Origin: Colwellia_A sp047621305
GTDB lineage: Bacteria; Pseudomonadota; Gammaproteobacteria; Enterobacterales; Alteromonadaceae
Direction: 5' to 3'
NCBI GenBank assembly: GCA_047621305.1
Contig: JBLHNB010000001.1
Coordinates: 62,001 to 126,000, forward strand
Length of the DNA: 64,000 nucleotides
Shown here: piece by piece, positions 1-8,248 of the stretch
Layout: each line of letters opens with the position of its first letter
Position numbering within the stretch: the stretch's first letter is position 1
Program-made: the position numbers and the translations under genes
The notes under the pieces: model-generated
Told to the model about the DNA's origin: nothing
The model's database searches: none
Seen by the model: only the letters and a program-made list of their open reading frames with translations

Positions 1-308
1 GCACAACTATTAACATGTTTTTTATTTGCCTCATCAATTAAGGAAGCTGAAATATCAATGCCAATATAGTGAAATGAATTACCAAATTTATTTACTAAAA
101 AATCATACAAATCACCAAAGCCACAACCTACATCTAAAATCGTTTTTCCTTTTGGATCATAGTCACGAAATAAAACGTCGAATCTTAGATACTGGGATTC
201 CTGACCAGACCATCCAACAGAAGAAATGTCATTTCCTTTTTCTTTATATCTTTCATTATAAAAGGAAGTGACTCGTTGATAGTCTTTTACAGTCAAGCCT
301 TTTACCAT
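1..308 (-). CDS. Class I SAM-dependent methyltransferase, 3' end cut by the window edge
   Basis: The first 102 codons of a methyltransferase are visible; the rest lies before position 1. The SAM-binding motif I reads ILDVGCGFGD at residues 57-66, followed by YIGIDIS with the expected acidic residue at the end of strand beta-2 (D85). The ATG at 306-308 overlaps the stop codon of the amidohydrolase gene upstream in the transcript (302-1066), so the two are translationally coupled. It is the last visible gene of the nonulosonic acid operon. By position it may methylate the sugar or its acyl decoration, but the substrate cannot be read from the sequence. It is an open-ended reading frame with no start-to-stop form inside the window. 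Confidence 0.85.
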   Translation of the reverse strand, partial: MVKGLTVKDYQRVTSFYNERYKEKGNDISSVGWSGQESQYLRFDVLFRDYDPKGKTILDVGCGFGDLYDFLVNKFGNSFHYIGIDISASLIDEANKKHVNSC

Positions 309-1066
309 TTCATAAAGTCCTTAAAATTTGTATACAACAATTTCTCCAATTGAGTCTCATTAACTTTTAAATCCGATAATATTTGGATACTGTCTATCAA
401 AGAATTTTCAATACTCCTATCTGGATAGTCGGACCCATAGAATATTCTTTCAAAGCGCATACTATTCATAGCATAAACCATGTCTTGAGGGACTGAGCTA
501 CCACGAAAGTATAATAATGAATATGAACAGTCGAAATAGACATTTTCCAAACGTTTAGCCAGCATCATCATATCAATAACATGATGTCCCCCCATATGTG
601 CCCAAATAAAATTGGTATCAGGACATTGCTTAGCCAGAGTAGCATATTCAAGAGGATTAAATCCTTGCATTAATCCTGACCCATCTGGAAAGGCATCTAA
701 CAATACAGGAACATTTAAGGTTGCAGCAAATCGGCAGACGTCAACTAATTTTGGACTTTTCATATCCAAATGTTGAAGCCTAGGATGCAGTTTTATTCCG
801 CAAAAATGCATATCATTTATGGCGATAGTCATTGTTTTCAATACTTGTTTATCATCAGGATCAACATTAACAAAAGCTTCTAGTCTTTGATGACGTTGAA
901 TAACTTCGCTAACTTCTTCAATTGACCAAGGTTGAATGAGTAAATGAAGAATGACACCCTTTTCAATTTGAGCATTAGAAAGCTGCTGATTTAATTCATT
1001 AGCAGCATCACCTACTTTTTTGAATTTCAATGAATCTAAATGTAAATGTGCATCTATACAGTTCAT
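302..1066 (-). CDS. Amidohydrolase family 2 (TIM-barrel metal-dependent hydrolase)
   Basis: A 254-residue protein of the amidohydrolase_2 type. Metal-site features are visible: DAHLH at residues 5-9 (strand 1 HxH), a mid-protein KLHPRLQHLD segment, WAHMGGHH, and GSDYPDRS near the C-terminus, which carries the expected aspartate. Its ATG overlaps the TGA of the ATP-grasp gene by four bases (ATGA), so it belongs to the same operon as the pseI-like gene. Relatives act on carboxylates, lactones or amides. A role in trimming or forming the acyl/amino decoration of the nonulosonic acid is inferred only from context. Confidence 0.8.
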   Translation of the reverse strand: MNCIDAHLHLDSLKFKKVGDAANELNQQLSNAQIEKGVILHLLIQPWSIEEVSEVIQRHQRLEAFVNVDPDDKQVLKTMTIAINDMHFCGIKLHPRLQHLDMKSPKLVDVCRFAATLNVPVLLDAFPDGSGLMQGFNPLEYATLAKQCPDTNFIWAHMGGHHVIDMMMLAKRLENVYFDCSYSLLYFRGSSVPQDMVYAMNSMRFERIFYGSDYPDRSIENSLIDSIQILSDLKVNETQLEKLLYTNFKDFMKW

Positions 1067-2289
1067 GATTTCACCCTAAAATTAATAAGTTTTTTGACCT
1101 GTTGAGCTTGTCGCTCAGATTTTTCTATACTTTCAGCACTACTAATAAAATATCCCATTCGGTCACCATCACAACAGGCATTGTTTAGTTTATCTCCAAC
1201 ACAAACAAAAGAAGCGGCTTTAACACCAGAAATAGTATTGCTTTGATTGAAACCACAGATTTCGACCACGACTCCTGACTTATTTGGAAAAAAATGTAAA
1301 ATGGTGTGATTTGCGATTAAATGGCTGGGGTCTAAAGATAAACCTATAGCTTGTTTGATTGTATTTAACGCGATGTCAAAACCAGAAGCTAATTCGACAA
1401 AACTTTCAAAAACCAAAAATCCACCACCGCGCCCAGCTAGTTCTACCATGCCTATAGATCCATCTTTCATTAGAATAACCTCTGCATGACATGGACCATT
1501 TTGATAATTTAGGGCAGTAACTGCATCAACAACAAGCTGTTCCATATTTTTAGTTGTTGAATCATTTAATTCAGCACTAGTAAGCTGATAAGCAACTAAA
1601 CCAGATGTAGATTTTATTTTCTTCTTTGCTGTAATACATAATATTTGTGTTTGTTTTTTATTTACAAAAGCTTCAACAGTAAATTCTTCACCTTCCATAA
1701 AAGACTCAATAATCACCTCTCCATTAGATGAAAAAGACTGTGCAGAATATAGATACTCTTTAATACTCTCATCGTAACGCGTAACTTTAAAAACACCACG
1801 ACTACCTGCACTATCAACAGGCTTTATGATAAACGGTAAAGGCTTTTCGAAAGCTATTTCCTGTAAATACTCAATATCATTACTAACTTGCCAAATAGGC
1901 CCATTAACATTCGCATTTTCCCAGCATTGCCGTTGCAATGCTTTGTTAACTAAACGCTGACTAATTTGTAAATTTGGCCCTGTTGATACACAGTAATAAT
2001 CACGCAACCTCCCAGCTAGTAACATGCCCGCATCAGAACAGATACTTAGTACTCCAGAGATAGGTTGTTGACCAATTTGTGTAGTTATTTCATTAAAATT
2101 ATCCAATGAAGCTACGATGACTTTATCCGCAAATAAAAAGCCTTCAGCCTCTGGGTCTGTATCTATAGCGATAATACCTATCCCCATACTCTTCGCTAGT
2201 TTAATTGTTGAGACTTGCCAACGACCCGCAGTTACAGCTATAAGCCATTTTTTTATTTCCTGCGATTCATCCTGTAATTGATTATTCAT
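1063..2289 (-). CDS. ATP-grasp domain protein (carboxylate-amine ligase type)
   Basis: A 408-residue ATP-grasp enzyme with a Rossmann-like N-terminus (about residues 15-60), a central ATP-binding region with IIKPVDSAGSRGV (substrate-grasping lysine and glycine-rich loop), and an acidic/Asn metal-binding region around CHAEVILMKDGSIGMVELAGR. Family members ligate a carboxylate to an amine or thiol through an acyl-phosphate. Between PseG/PseI and an amidohydrolase, the simplest inference is that it attaches an amino acid or other carboxylate to the amino group of the nonulosonic acid. It overlaps the PseG-like gene by 8 bases and the amidohydrolase by 4. Confidence 0.82.
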   Translation of the reverse strand: MNNQLQDESQEIKKWLIAVTAGRWQVSTIKLAKSMGIGIIAIDTDPEAEGFLFADKVIVASLDNFNEITTQIGQQPISGVLSICSDAGMLLAGRLRDYYCVSTGPNLQISQRLVNKALQRQCWENANVNGPIWQVSNDIEYLQEIAFEKPLPFIIKPVDSAGSRGVFKVTRYDESIKEYLYSAQSFSSNGEVIIESFMEGEEFTVEAFVNKKQTQILCITAKKKIKSTSGLVAYQLTSAELNDSTTKNMEQLVVDAVTALNYQNGPCHAEVILMKDGSIGMVELAGRGGGFLVFESFVELASGFDIALNTIKQAIGLSLDPSHLIANHTILHFFPNKSGVVVEICGFNQSNTISGVKAASFVCVGDKLNNACCDGDRMGYFISSAESIEKSERQAQQVKKLINFRVKS

Positions 2290-3154
2290 CTATTAACTCT
2301 GATATTTTTCTACTGATATGTTTTAAACCTAAGCCATCAATTAATTTACTTCGCTGATTTATATTTAACTTATCTTCAAATGCAAAATTATATAACTTTT
2401 TTAAACCAAAATTTACAATATATTGTTTCTCAAATAAATCACTCGCAATAGCCTCCTCTGCTTCAGTTTGAGGGATAACAAAAGTTAATTTTTCCAAAAA
2501 AAGACTTTCAAATAAAATCCCTCCACCATTAACGACACACCAATTGGCTTGATTCATTAATTCATGGAAGTTTTTTGGTGATCGATAAACATCGAGATTA
2601 TCGTGTTTTAACATGGGTAATTCTCGAGCAAGTGGCCCAATAATTAGTTTGACGTGAAAACCTTTTTTTAACAAAATTTCGCATACTTCTCTACTTTGGT
2701 TATTAATATCAGCCCCCCCCAGACAAACCAAAACATTCAATGCTTTAGCTGGCTTTTTTAAAATTAAAGAGAAGAATTCTTTTCTAATAATAACATTTTT
2801 ATAACCAATATCATGCGCACCCATTATACTTTGGTTTGCGTGTAAAAAAATGAATAAAGAAAAATCAGGCGCAACATTAGATATACAATCTAAACAAATG
2901 ACTTTTCGTCCTAATTCTTTATGTTTAGTAACCTCTTCACTTGCATCAAAAGGAAGATCTAAAACAACCAACTTTATATTTTTTTCATCATTGTTTTCTT
3001 GAATAGGTAAATAATACTTACCTGTGAGGGAAATGGTTCTAATAGTACAACTAATATCTTGCTCTTTTAGATAGTGAAATAAAGACAACGAACGGCGTAT
3101 ATGCCCAAATCCATACTTTTCATTTCCTTCACAATACAAAGCAACACTGGACAT
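2282..3154 (-). CDS. pseG: PseG-like NDP-sugar hydrolase
   Basis: A 290-residue GT-B-like protein. The N-terminus (ALYCEGNEKYGFGHIRRS) carries the glycine/histidine/arginine loop typical of PseG, which removes UDP from UDP-2,4-diacetamido-2,4,6-trideoxy-L-altrose before condensation with PEP. A central VLVCLGGADINNQS and a later VVNGGGILFESL match the UDP-binding half of the fold. It lies 4 bases downstream of the pseI-like gene. It is shorter than the fusion forms of PseG that carry an acetyltransferase. Assignment to the pseudaminic rather than the legionaminic route rests on the neighbouring synthase. Confidence 0.85.
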   Translation of the reverse strand: MSSVALYCEGNEKYGFGHIRRSLSLFHYLKEQDISCTIRTISLTGKYYLPIQENNDEKNIKLVVLDLPFDASEEVTKHKELGRKVICLDCISNVAPDFSLFIFLHANQSIMGAHDIGYKNVIIRKEFFSLILKKPAKALNVLVCLGGADINNQSREVCEILLKKGFHVKLIIGPLARELPMLKHDNLDVYRSPKNFHELMNQANWCVVNGGGILFESLFLEKLTFVIPQTEAEEAIASDLFEKQYIVNFGLKKLYNFAFEDKLNINQRSKLIDGLGLKHISRKISELIDE

Positions 3155-3158
3155 AAAA

Positions 3159-4214
3159 TTAAGTTATCTCAATAACATTAAAAGATAACCTATCACCAAC
3201 CTCAAGATCTCGATTTACTTTTTCACCTAAAATTTCCTGATAGTATTTCGGATGCAGTCCATAACTAGGACGTACTGATTTTATATGTTGCTCAGTTAAC
3301 TTATCTCCTGCTTTAATAGCTTTTGCAATATATAGCGAACGTCGTCCTGATAAATTTTTAGACGCGGATGGTGTAAGATCATACATTCCATTACCAATAG
3401 CCGACTCGACGCTGCGCACTCGTTTAACCATCTCTGTAAACTGTGATTCTGATAATGAAAAAAACGAATCCGGAGTCTCTGTATTTTCATCTAACATAAA
3501 GTGCTTTTCAATGATATCTGCCCCCAACGCAACTGCGGTCATAACAGCATCATTGCCTAAAGTATGATCTGAGAGCCCAGAGAGGCAATTAAAATCATTT
3601 TTGATATTTGCTATTAAAGCCAGATTAGCTTCTTCAATTGGAGCTGGGTAAGCTGTCGTACATTTTAAAAATGCATATTGTAGATTCCCACTTTCAATAA
3701 GCACTTTTATCGCATCTTCGATATCTTGCTTGTCTGCCAAACCAGTTGACAATATTATAGGTTTGTTAATTTTTGCTATTTTAGCGATTAAAGATAAGTC
3801 TGTAATTTCTGGCGAAGCAATCTTATAAGCCACAGAATCTAGACTCTCTAGTAGCTCAACAGCAGAATGGTCAAAAGGAGAAGAAAAAATTTCTATGTTG
3901 AGCTTTTTAGCTTCATCATAAAGTACTTGGTGCCACTCCCAAGGCATATGCGCTTTTTCATATAAGGCATACAATGTATTATCTTCTTTCCATGGACTGT
4001 CATTTGGCAATAAAAAATCTGCTTTTTTTGAATTCAATGTTATTGTGTCAGCACGGTATGTTTGCAATTTAATGGCATCCGCTCCAGCTCGCTTTGCTGC
4101 ATGAATGATTTTAATCGCCTGTGCTAAATTACCTCCATGATTTGCTGACATTTCTGCAATAATAAAAGTTGGGCAGCCTTCACCAACCCAATGTTTGCCA
4201 ATTTTAAATTTCAT
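3159..4214 (-). CDS. pseI: Pseudaminic acid synthase (NeuB family)
   Basis: A 351-residue NeuB-family PEP-condensing synthase. The TIM-barrel part opens with FIIAEMSANHGG and AGADAIKLQTYRADTIT and includes YEKAHMPWEWH, which I associate with PseI rather than NeuB or LegI. The C-terminal SAF/antifreeze-like domain runs from about residue 290 (GRRSLYIAKAIKAGD) to the end. The reaction is PEP plus a 6-deoxy-diacetamido hexose giving a nine-carbon nonulosonic acid. Spacing to the aminotransferase gene is 2 bases. pseB, pseC and pseF are not in the window and are expected beyond position 1 or elsewhere. Confidence 0.92.
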   Translation of the reverse strand: MKFKIGKHWVGEGCPTFIIAEMSANHGGNLAQAIKIIHAAKRAGADAIKLQTYRADTITLNSKKADFLLPNDSPWKEDNTLYALYEKAHMPWEWHQVLYDEAKKLNIEIFSSPFDHSAVELLESLDSVAYKIASPEITDLSLIAKIAKINKPIILSTGLADKQDIEDAIKVLIESGNLQYAFLKCTTAYPAPIEEANLALIANIKNDFNCLSGLSDHTLGNDAVMTAVALGADIIEKHFMLDENTETPDSFFSLSESQFTEMVKRVRSVESAIGNGMYDLTPSASKNLSGRRSLYIAKAIKAGDKLTEQHIKSVRPSYGLHPKYYQEILGEKVNRDLEVGDRLSFNVIEIT

Positions 4215-4216
4215 GA

Positions 4217-5527
4217 TTAATTAAACTTCCTAAAAACCGGTTTTACAATATGTCCTTGAATTAGATGGTCAATACGATCTTGATTTATCCCTTGATAAAT
4301 CACATCGAATGCATTACCAATATTATCAATTGCGGCTGTAATAATCTTATCCGTATGAGCTAAGCAAGGAACGATATAGGGAATCATAAGTCCTTGTTTA
4401 ATAGTTTCCTGTAGAAATAAAGTTCTCAATTTCATACAAGGCTGCCCTTGTTCATTAACTAAAGAAAGTGAGGGCTTACAGTCGTAACCTCCAACATTAA
4501 CATAAGAAGAAATTCCTGCTTGAAGTGCCGCTTGTTTAATCCCTTTTTTCAAAGTTTGACCAACATGCCAAAAATGTTTAATTACTTTCTGCTCTTTTAT
4601 AATTTGAATTGTTTTTATAGCTGCAGCAATCGAATGAGTTTCACCACCGTGTGTTGTTGATAACAAGAAAACACGTTCACTGTCGTGATTTATTCCCCCA
4701 AGCTCCATAATATCTTTGCGTCCCGCAAGAGCACTGACTGAAAAACCATTGGCCATTGCTTTGCCAAATGCCGCAAGATGAGGAGTAACACCGCTATATT
4801 CTTGAGCACCGCCTAAAGAGAACCTAAAACCAGAAACCACCTCATCAAAAATGAGCACAGCTCCCTTTTTTTCACATAAGTCTTTAACTTGTTGTAAAAA
4901 ATTATTTTTAGGTTCAATAAAAGATAACGGTTCAAAGATAACACCAGCTATTTCATCTGAATATTTATCAAATAATTTCTCTAAACTTTCGATATTATTA
5001 TATTCAAACTGTAAAGTTAACTCCTTGATCTCAAGTGGTACCCCACGGTCAACCACTGTTGATCCAATAAACCAATCGTGCACCGAATTAAAAGGGTCCG
5101 CTGAGCATCTGACAATATAGTTTCGACCAGTATAGGCACGTGCCAATTTAATGGCAGCCGTAGTAACATCGGAGCCATGTTTAGCCAATTTTATCATTTC
5201 AGCACAAGGAATTATTTCACATAATAATTCAGCTAACTCCCCTTCAATGACAGATGGTCTAACAAAGTTAACACCTTTAAATAGTTCGGTTCTCACTGCT
5301 TCTAATACGGGTTCATAGGCATGCCCTAGAACCACAGTACCTAAGGACATAGAAAAATCTGTATATTGGTTGCTATCAGCATCCCAAATTAAACATCCCT
5401 TCCCTTTTTCAATAACCTTCGGAGCGTTAGAAGAAAATTGGTCATCTCCCTTACTATAGGTATGCGCTCCACCAGGTATATACTTTTGCGCTCGTCGAGC
5501 ATAAAATTCATTCATATTTGATATCAT
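4217..5527 (-). CDS. Class III (glutamate-1-semialdehyde aminomutase-like) PLP aminotransferase
   Basis: A 436-residue fold-type I PLP enzyme. The start RRAQKYIPGGAHTYSKGD matches the GSA aminomutase family N-terminus. The cofactor region shows VLIFDEVVSGFR (PLP-ring aspartate) and AAFGKAMANG with the Schiff-base lysine. Haem biosynthesis is unlikely because the gene sits inside the pse operon and the C-terminus differs. It may transaminate a sugar or generate the amine-bearing group joined by the ATP-grasp enzyme. The ATG is about 24 bases after the GNAT gene ends. Confidence 0.85.
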   Translation of the reverse strand: MISNMNEFYARRAQKYIPGGAHTYSKGDDQFSSNAPKVIEKGKGCLIWDADSNQYTDFSMSLGTVVLGHAYEPVLEAVRTELFKGVNFVRPSVIEGELAELLCEIIPCAEMIKLAKHGSDVTTAAIKLARAYTGRNYIVRCSADPFNSVHDWFIGSTVVDRGVPLEIKELTLQFEYNNIESLEKLFDKYSDEIAGVIFEPLSFIEPKNNFLQQVKDLCEKKGAVLIFDEVVSGFRFSLGGAQEYSGVTPHLAAFGKAMANGFSVSALAGRKDIMELGGINHDSERVFLLSTTHGGETHSIAAAIKTIQIIKEQKVIKHFWHVGQTLKKGIKQAALQAGISSYVNVGGYDCKPSLSLVNEQGQPCMKLRTLFLQETIKQGLMIPYIVPCLAHTDKIITAAIDNIGNAFDVIYQGINQDRIDHLIQGHIVKPVFRKFN

Positions 5528-5550
5528 TTAATTTAGCACTTAATAAATAT

Positions 5551-6048
5551 TCAGACTTTAGGTAATTTCCAGCTCATCAATAATCCCATCGGATTAAAAT
5601 TACTATTAGTTTCTTCTTCAAAGCCTATTTTCCTATATGATTTAATCGCTGAATAATTAAGTTTATCAACACCTAATATCATTGTTTCTGTATCATATTT
5701 GTTCTTTAAAAATAGGCCACATTCGTGAATAACTTCTGATGCAGCTCCTTTACCACGCCAAGTTGAATCTCCAATAATAATACCCATCGTAGCTTTAGTT
5801 TTTACGTTATTTTCAAATTCAAATTTTATATTACCAATATGGCAATGTGGTGCTTTAGTAAATATACCTAAAAGTAAAATTGAGTCGTCGCCATTGCACT
5901 TCTTAATAAAAGCGATTAGATCCGAAATTGATGTTGGGTGACTTAAAATAAATTTATTAGTAAGCTCATCTGAAAACCAATTTAAGTAATTGCTATTTGC
6001 ATTTGATAACTTAAGTTTTTTGAGAATAAATCTTCTTGTTTCAAACAT
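5551..6048 (-). CDS. GNAT family N-acetyltransferase (PseH-like position)
   Basis: A 165-residue GNAT. It begins FETRRFILKKL, has a WRGKGAASEVIHECG acetyl-CoA pyrophosphate-binding loop (Q/RxxGxG/A pattern) and ends with the SYRKIGFEEE helix-strand typical of RimJ/PseH-type enzymes. It is the first visible gene of the operon and is followed by the aminotransferase. By position it is a candidate for PseH, which acetylates the 4-amino group of the UDP-sugar. The identification as PseH is inference. Confidence 0.75.
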   Translation of the reverse strand: MFETRRFILKKLKLSNANSNYLNWFSDELTNKFILSHPTSISDLIAFIKKCNGDDSILLLGIFTKAPHCHIGNIKFEFENNVKTKATMGIIIGDSTWRGKGAASEVIHECGLFLKNKYDTETMILGVDKLNYSAIKSYRKIGFEEETNSNFNPMGLLMSWKLPKV

Positions 6049-6929
6049 AATGCACTCTTAATGTCACATCAATGAAATTAAACTTTTATTATAGCTGTTG
6101 AGTAATTATTTATGTAAAAACCTATATATTCCTTCACAATTACCAAAGCGCTATATTCCATTGAACTATGTAATTGATATAATGACAGTACACCATTGTG
6201 CGCTTTAAATGCCTAAAACTATTTTTATTTGAAACTGAAGTAATTATAAATACACATTTTATAATAAATATAGGCAAAGCTAACCAAGTTGTCATTAGAT
6301 AGTATATCCTGTCACCGTAGTTAATATCAGTAGATTTATCAATATAATAACAAGTAGGGACAATCTCCCTTAATACTATACGACTTTACATCATTATCCT
6401 CTCAAGACAGTATTATTTTTGCCTGTTTGAGTAATATTATATAGATATGCACGCACAATTATATGGAAGCTATACTTCTAAAGAAACCACATTAATAGTT
6501 ACAATTGGATTGACGATAAGTACTTCAATTATTTACGGACAACTAAACCATAGTTCCCCTCACTTATCACAGATTAACAACACGAAAAAACATCAACTTA
6601 ACACAAGAGTAAGTTGTACTTTACCTATTCATTATAGCATATAGATACTAGCTAAATAACTATGTATGATAAAGTGAATAATTATAAAAAATCTGTGGAT
6701 TGGCAAATCACAGTTTTACCTACACTTTAAAATTTATTACTTGTTCTGATTTAAAGAGGCTATATGCTTAGGCTTTTAAGCGTATAAACTCAACTCAATT
6801 TACCAAATAGTAATTATTAGAAATAATATGTTTTATAAGAAACATTATATTAACAGAACATAATTTACAAAAAGATTAATAGAGCACACTATATGTTCAA
6901 TAACGTAGAGTATTGGAAGAGGCTAACGA
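6049..6929. other. AT-rich divergent intergenic region (881 bp)
   Basis: This gap separates the minus-strand nonulosonic operon from the plus-strand glyceryl-ACP operon, so promoters for both must lie here. I could not pick out a convincing promoter pair, terminator or operator. A 65-codon plus-strand frame at 6447-6644 has no clear ribosome-binding site or recognisable domain, and I do not call it. The composition is even more AT-rich than the neighbouring genes. Confidence 0.5.
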
Positions 6930-7835
6930 ATGAATTTACTAAAAAAACTTCAAGAAGAAATAATTAAACTTAATCCACTTCAAGCTTCGTTTATAAAAAA
7001 AAACTTGAATGAACTTACAAAGGCGGAATTAAATAGTTTTAATACCTATATATCTTACTGTATGGAAATAGGTGCTGATATCATTTTTCTTGCTGAATCA
7101 TATGATTTAATTGTAAAAGATACCTTTAAAGAACAAGTCTATTTCAAACGAAATAAACGATATAGATTTTCAAAATACGATGAGGTTGCAGACTCGGTTT
7201 ACAATAGTGACGAATATATGAAGAAATATATGTTCGGTTTAGCTATATCGGCGTTTTTATGGCCTAATCATAGAGTTATGCATCAATATTTTTTAGCGAT
7301 TTTAAACGATACGCCTTCAAATAAAGAAGCTGAGTATCTTGAAATAGGCCCTGGTCATGGTTTTTACTTTATGCAAAGCATGAAGAATACTAACTTCTCC
7401 CACTATACTGGTGTAGATATTAGCCCAACAAGTGTCGAATTAACAAAAAGTATTATTAGCAGCGCACATTTTGGAAGTTATTCTAATTATAATATTATAG
7501 AATCTAATTTTCTTTCATGGACCAGCGAAAAAAAATTCGACTTTATAGTCATGGCGGAAGTTTTAGAACACGTTGAACAACCTTTATTATTTTTGGAAAA
7601 ATCCCATGAAATATTAACAAACTCAGGTACCGCATTTATAACAACTTGTATTAATGCTCCAGCAATAGACCATATATACCTTTATGACTCCGTAAAACAT
7701 TTGTCTTCTCAAGTATCTAAAGCTGGATTCAAAATTATTAGTGAACTTGTAGTTCCTTATGTGGAACTAAGTTTAGAAGAAACGATGAAACAAATGTTAC
7801 CCGTCAATATTGCAATGTATATTACAAAAAAATGA
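6930..7835 (+). CDS. Class I SAM-dependent methyltransferase
   Basis: A 301-residue methyltransferase. The N-terminal ~130 residues are unassigned and the Rossmann core follows, with LEIGPGHG at 137-144 (motif I), GVDISPTS (motif post-I) and DFIVMAEVLEHVEQP (motif II/III). The start has AAGAGG eight to nine bases upstream. It is the first gene of a five-gene plus-strand operon and overlaps the VOC gene (ATGA). In Campylobacter jejuni a similar gene set including a methyltransferase (Cj1295-Cj1302 region) makes di-O-methylglyceric acid-modified pseudaminic acid. O-methylation of the glyceryl group is the inferred role. Confidence 0.82.
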   Translation: MNLLKKLQEEIIKLNPLQASFIKKNLNELTKAELNSFNTYISYCMEIGADIIFLAESYDLIVKDTFKEQVYFKRNKRYRFSKYDEVADSVYNSDEYMKKYMFGLAISAFLWPNHRVMHQYFLAILNDTPSNKEAEYLEIGPGHGFYFMQSMKNTNFSHYTGVDISPTSVELTKSIISSAHFGSYSNYNIIESNFLSWTSEKKFDFIVMAEVLEHVEQPLLFLEKSHEILTNSGTAFITTCINAPAIDHIYLYDSVKHLSSQVSKAGFKIISELVVPYVELSLEETMKQMLPVNIAMYITKK

Positions 7836-8248
7836 ATCAACTCGGATTAAGATTTCATCATTTTGGACTAGCTGTCAAAAATAAAAAATCAGCAATTAAC
7901 TTCCTTACTGCTATGGGATACGTAATAGGTGAAGAGGTTTACGATAAGGAACAAGAAGTTAACCTTATTTTATGTCAATGTAATGAACAACCTGATGTTG
8001 AAGTCATTTATAAATCAGATAAAGAGGGTCCTATAAATTCAATATTAAAAAACAACGAAGCTCTTATATACCATTTATGCTATATAACAGATAATATCGC
8101 GGATAGCGTTAACAAATTTAGACTAAAGGGCTTAAGAGTAATTTCTGTGTCTGAACCAAAACCAGCTATTTTATTTAATGATCAATATGTTGCTTTTTAT
8201 TATATAAAAGGATTTGGCTTAATTGAACTATTACAGATTGAGACTTAA
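7832..8248 (+). CDS. VOC (glyoxalase/epimerase-like) superfamily protein
   Basis: A 138-residue protein with the two beta-alpha-beta-beta-beta modules of the vicinal-oxygen-chelate fold. It opens RFHHFGLAVKNKKSAINF and has a second half YHLCYITDNIADSVNKFRLKG, close in pattern to methylmalonyl-CoA epimerases. The histidines in HHFGLAV and IYHLCY and the glutamate in GLIELLQ are in the expected metal-ligand positions. It sits between the methyltransferase and the FkbH-like gene with overlapping or abutting ends, so it is probably part of acyl-group synthesis. The substrate is unknown. Confidence 0.75.
   Translation: MNQLGLRFHHFGLAVKNKKSAINFLTAMGYVIGEEVYDKEQEVNLILCQCNEQPDVEVIYKSDKEGPINSILKNNEALIYHLCYITDNIADSVNKFRLKGLRVISVSEPKPAILFNDQYVAFYYIKGFGLIELLQIET

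Noticed and set aside
4217..5527. Haem pathway glutamate-1-semialdehyde aminomutase (hemL)
   Set aside because: The operon context is nonulosonic acid synthesis and the housekeeping hemL is normally elsewhere.
6447..6644. 65-codon plus-strand frame in the divergent gap
   Set aside because: No convincing ribosome-binding site, no recognisable domain, biased AT-rich composition; likely a chance frame.
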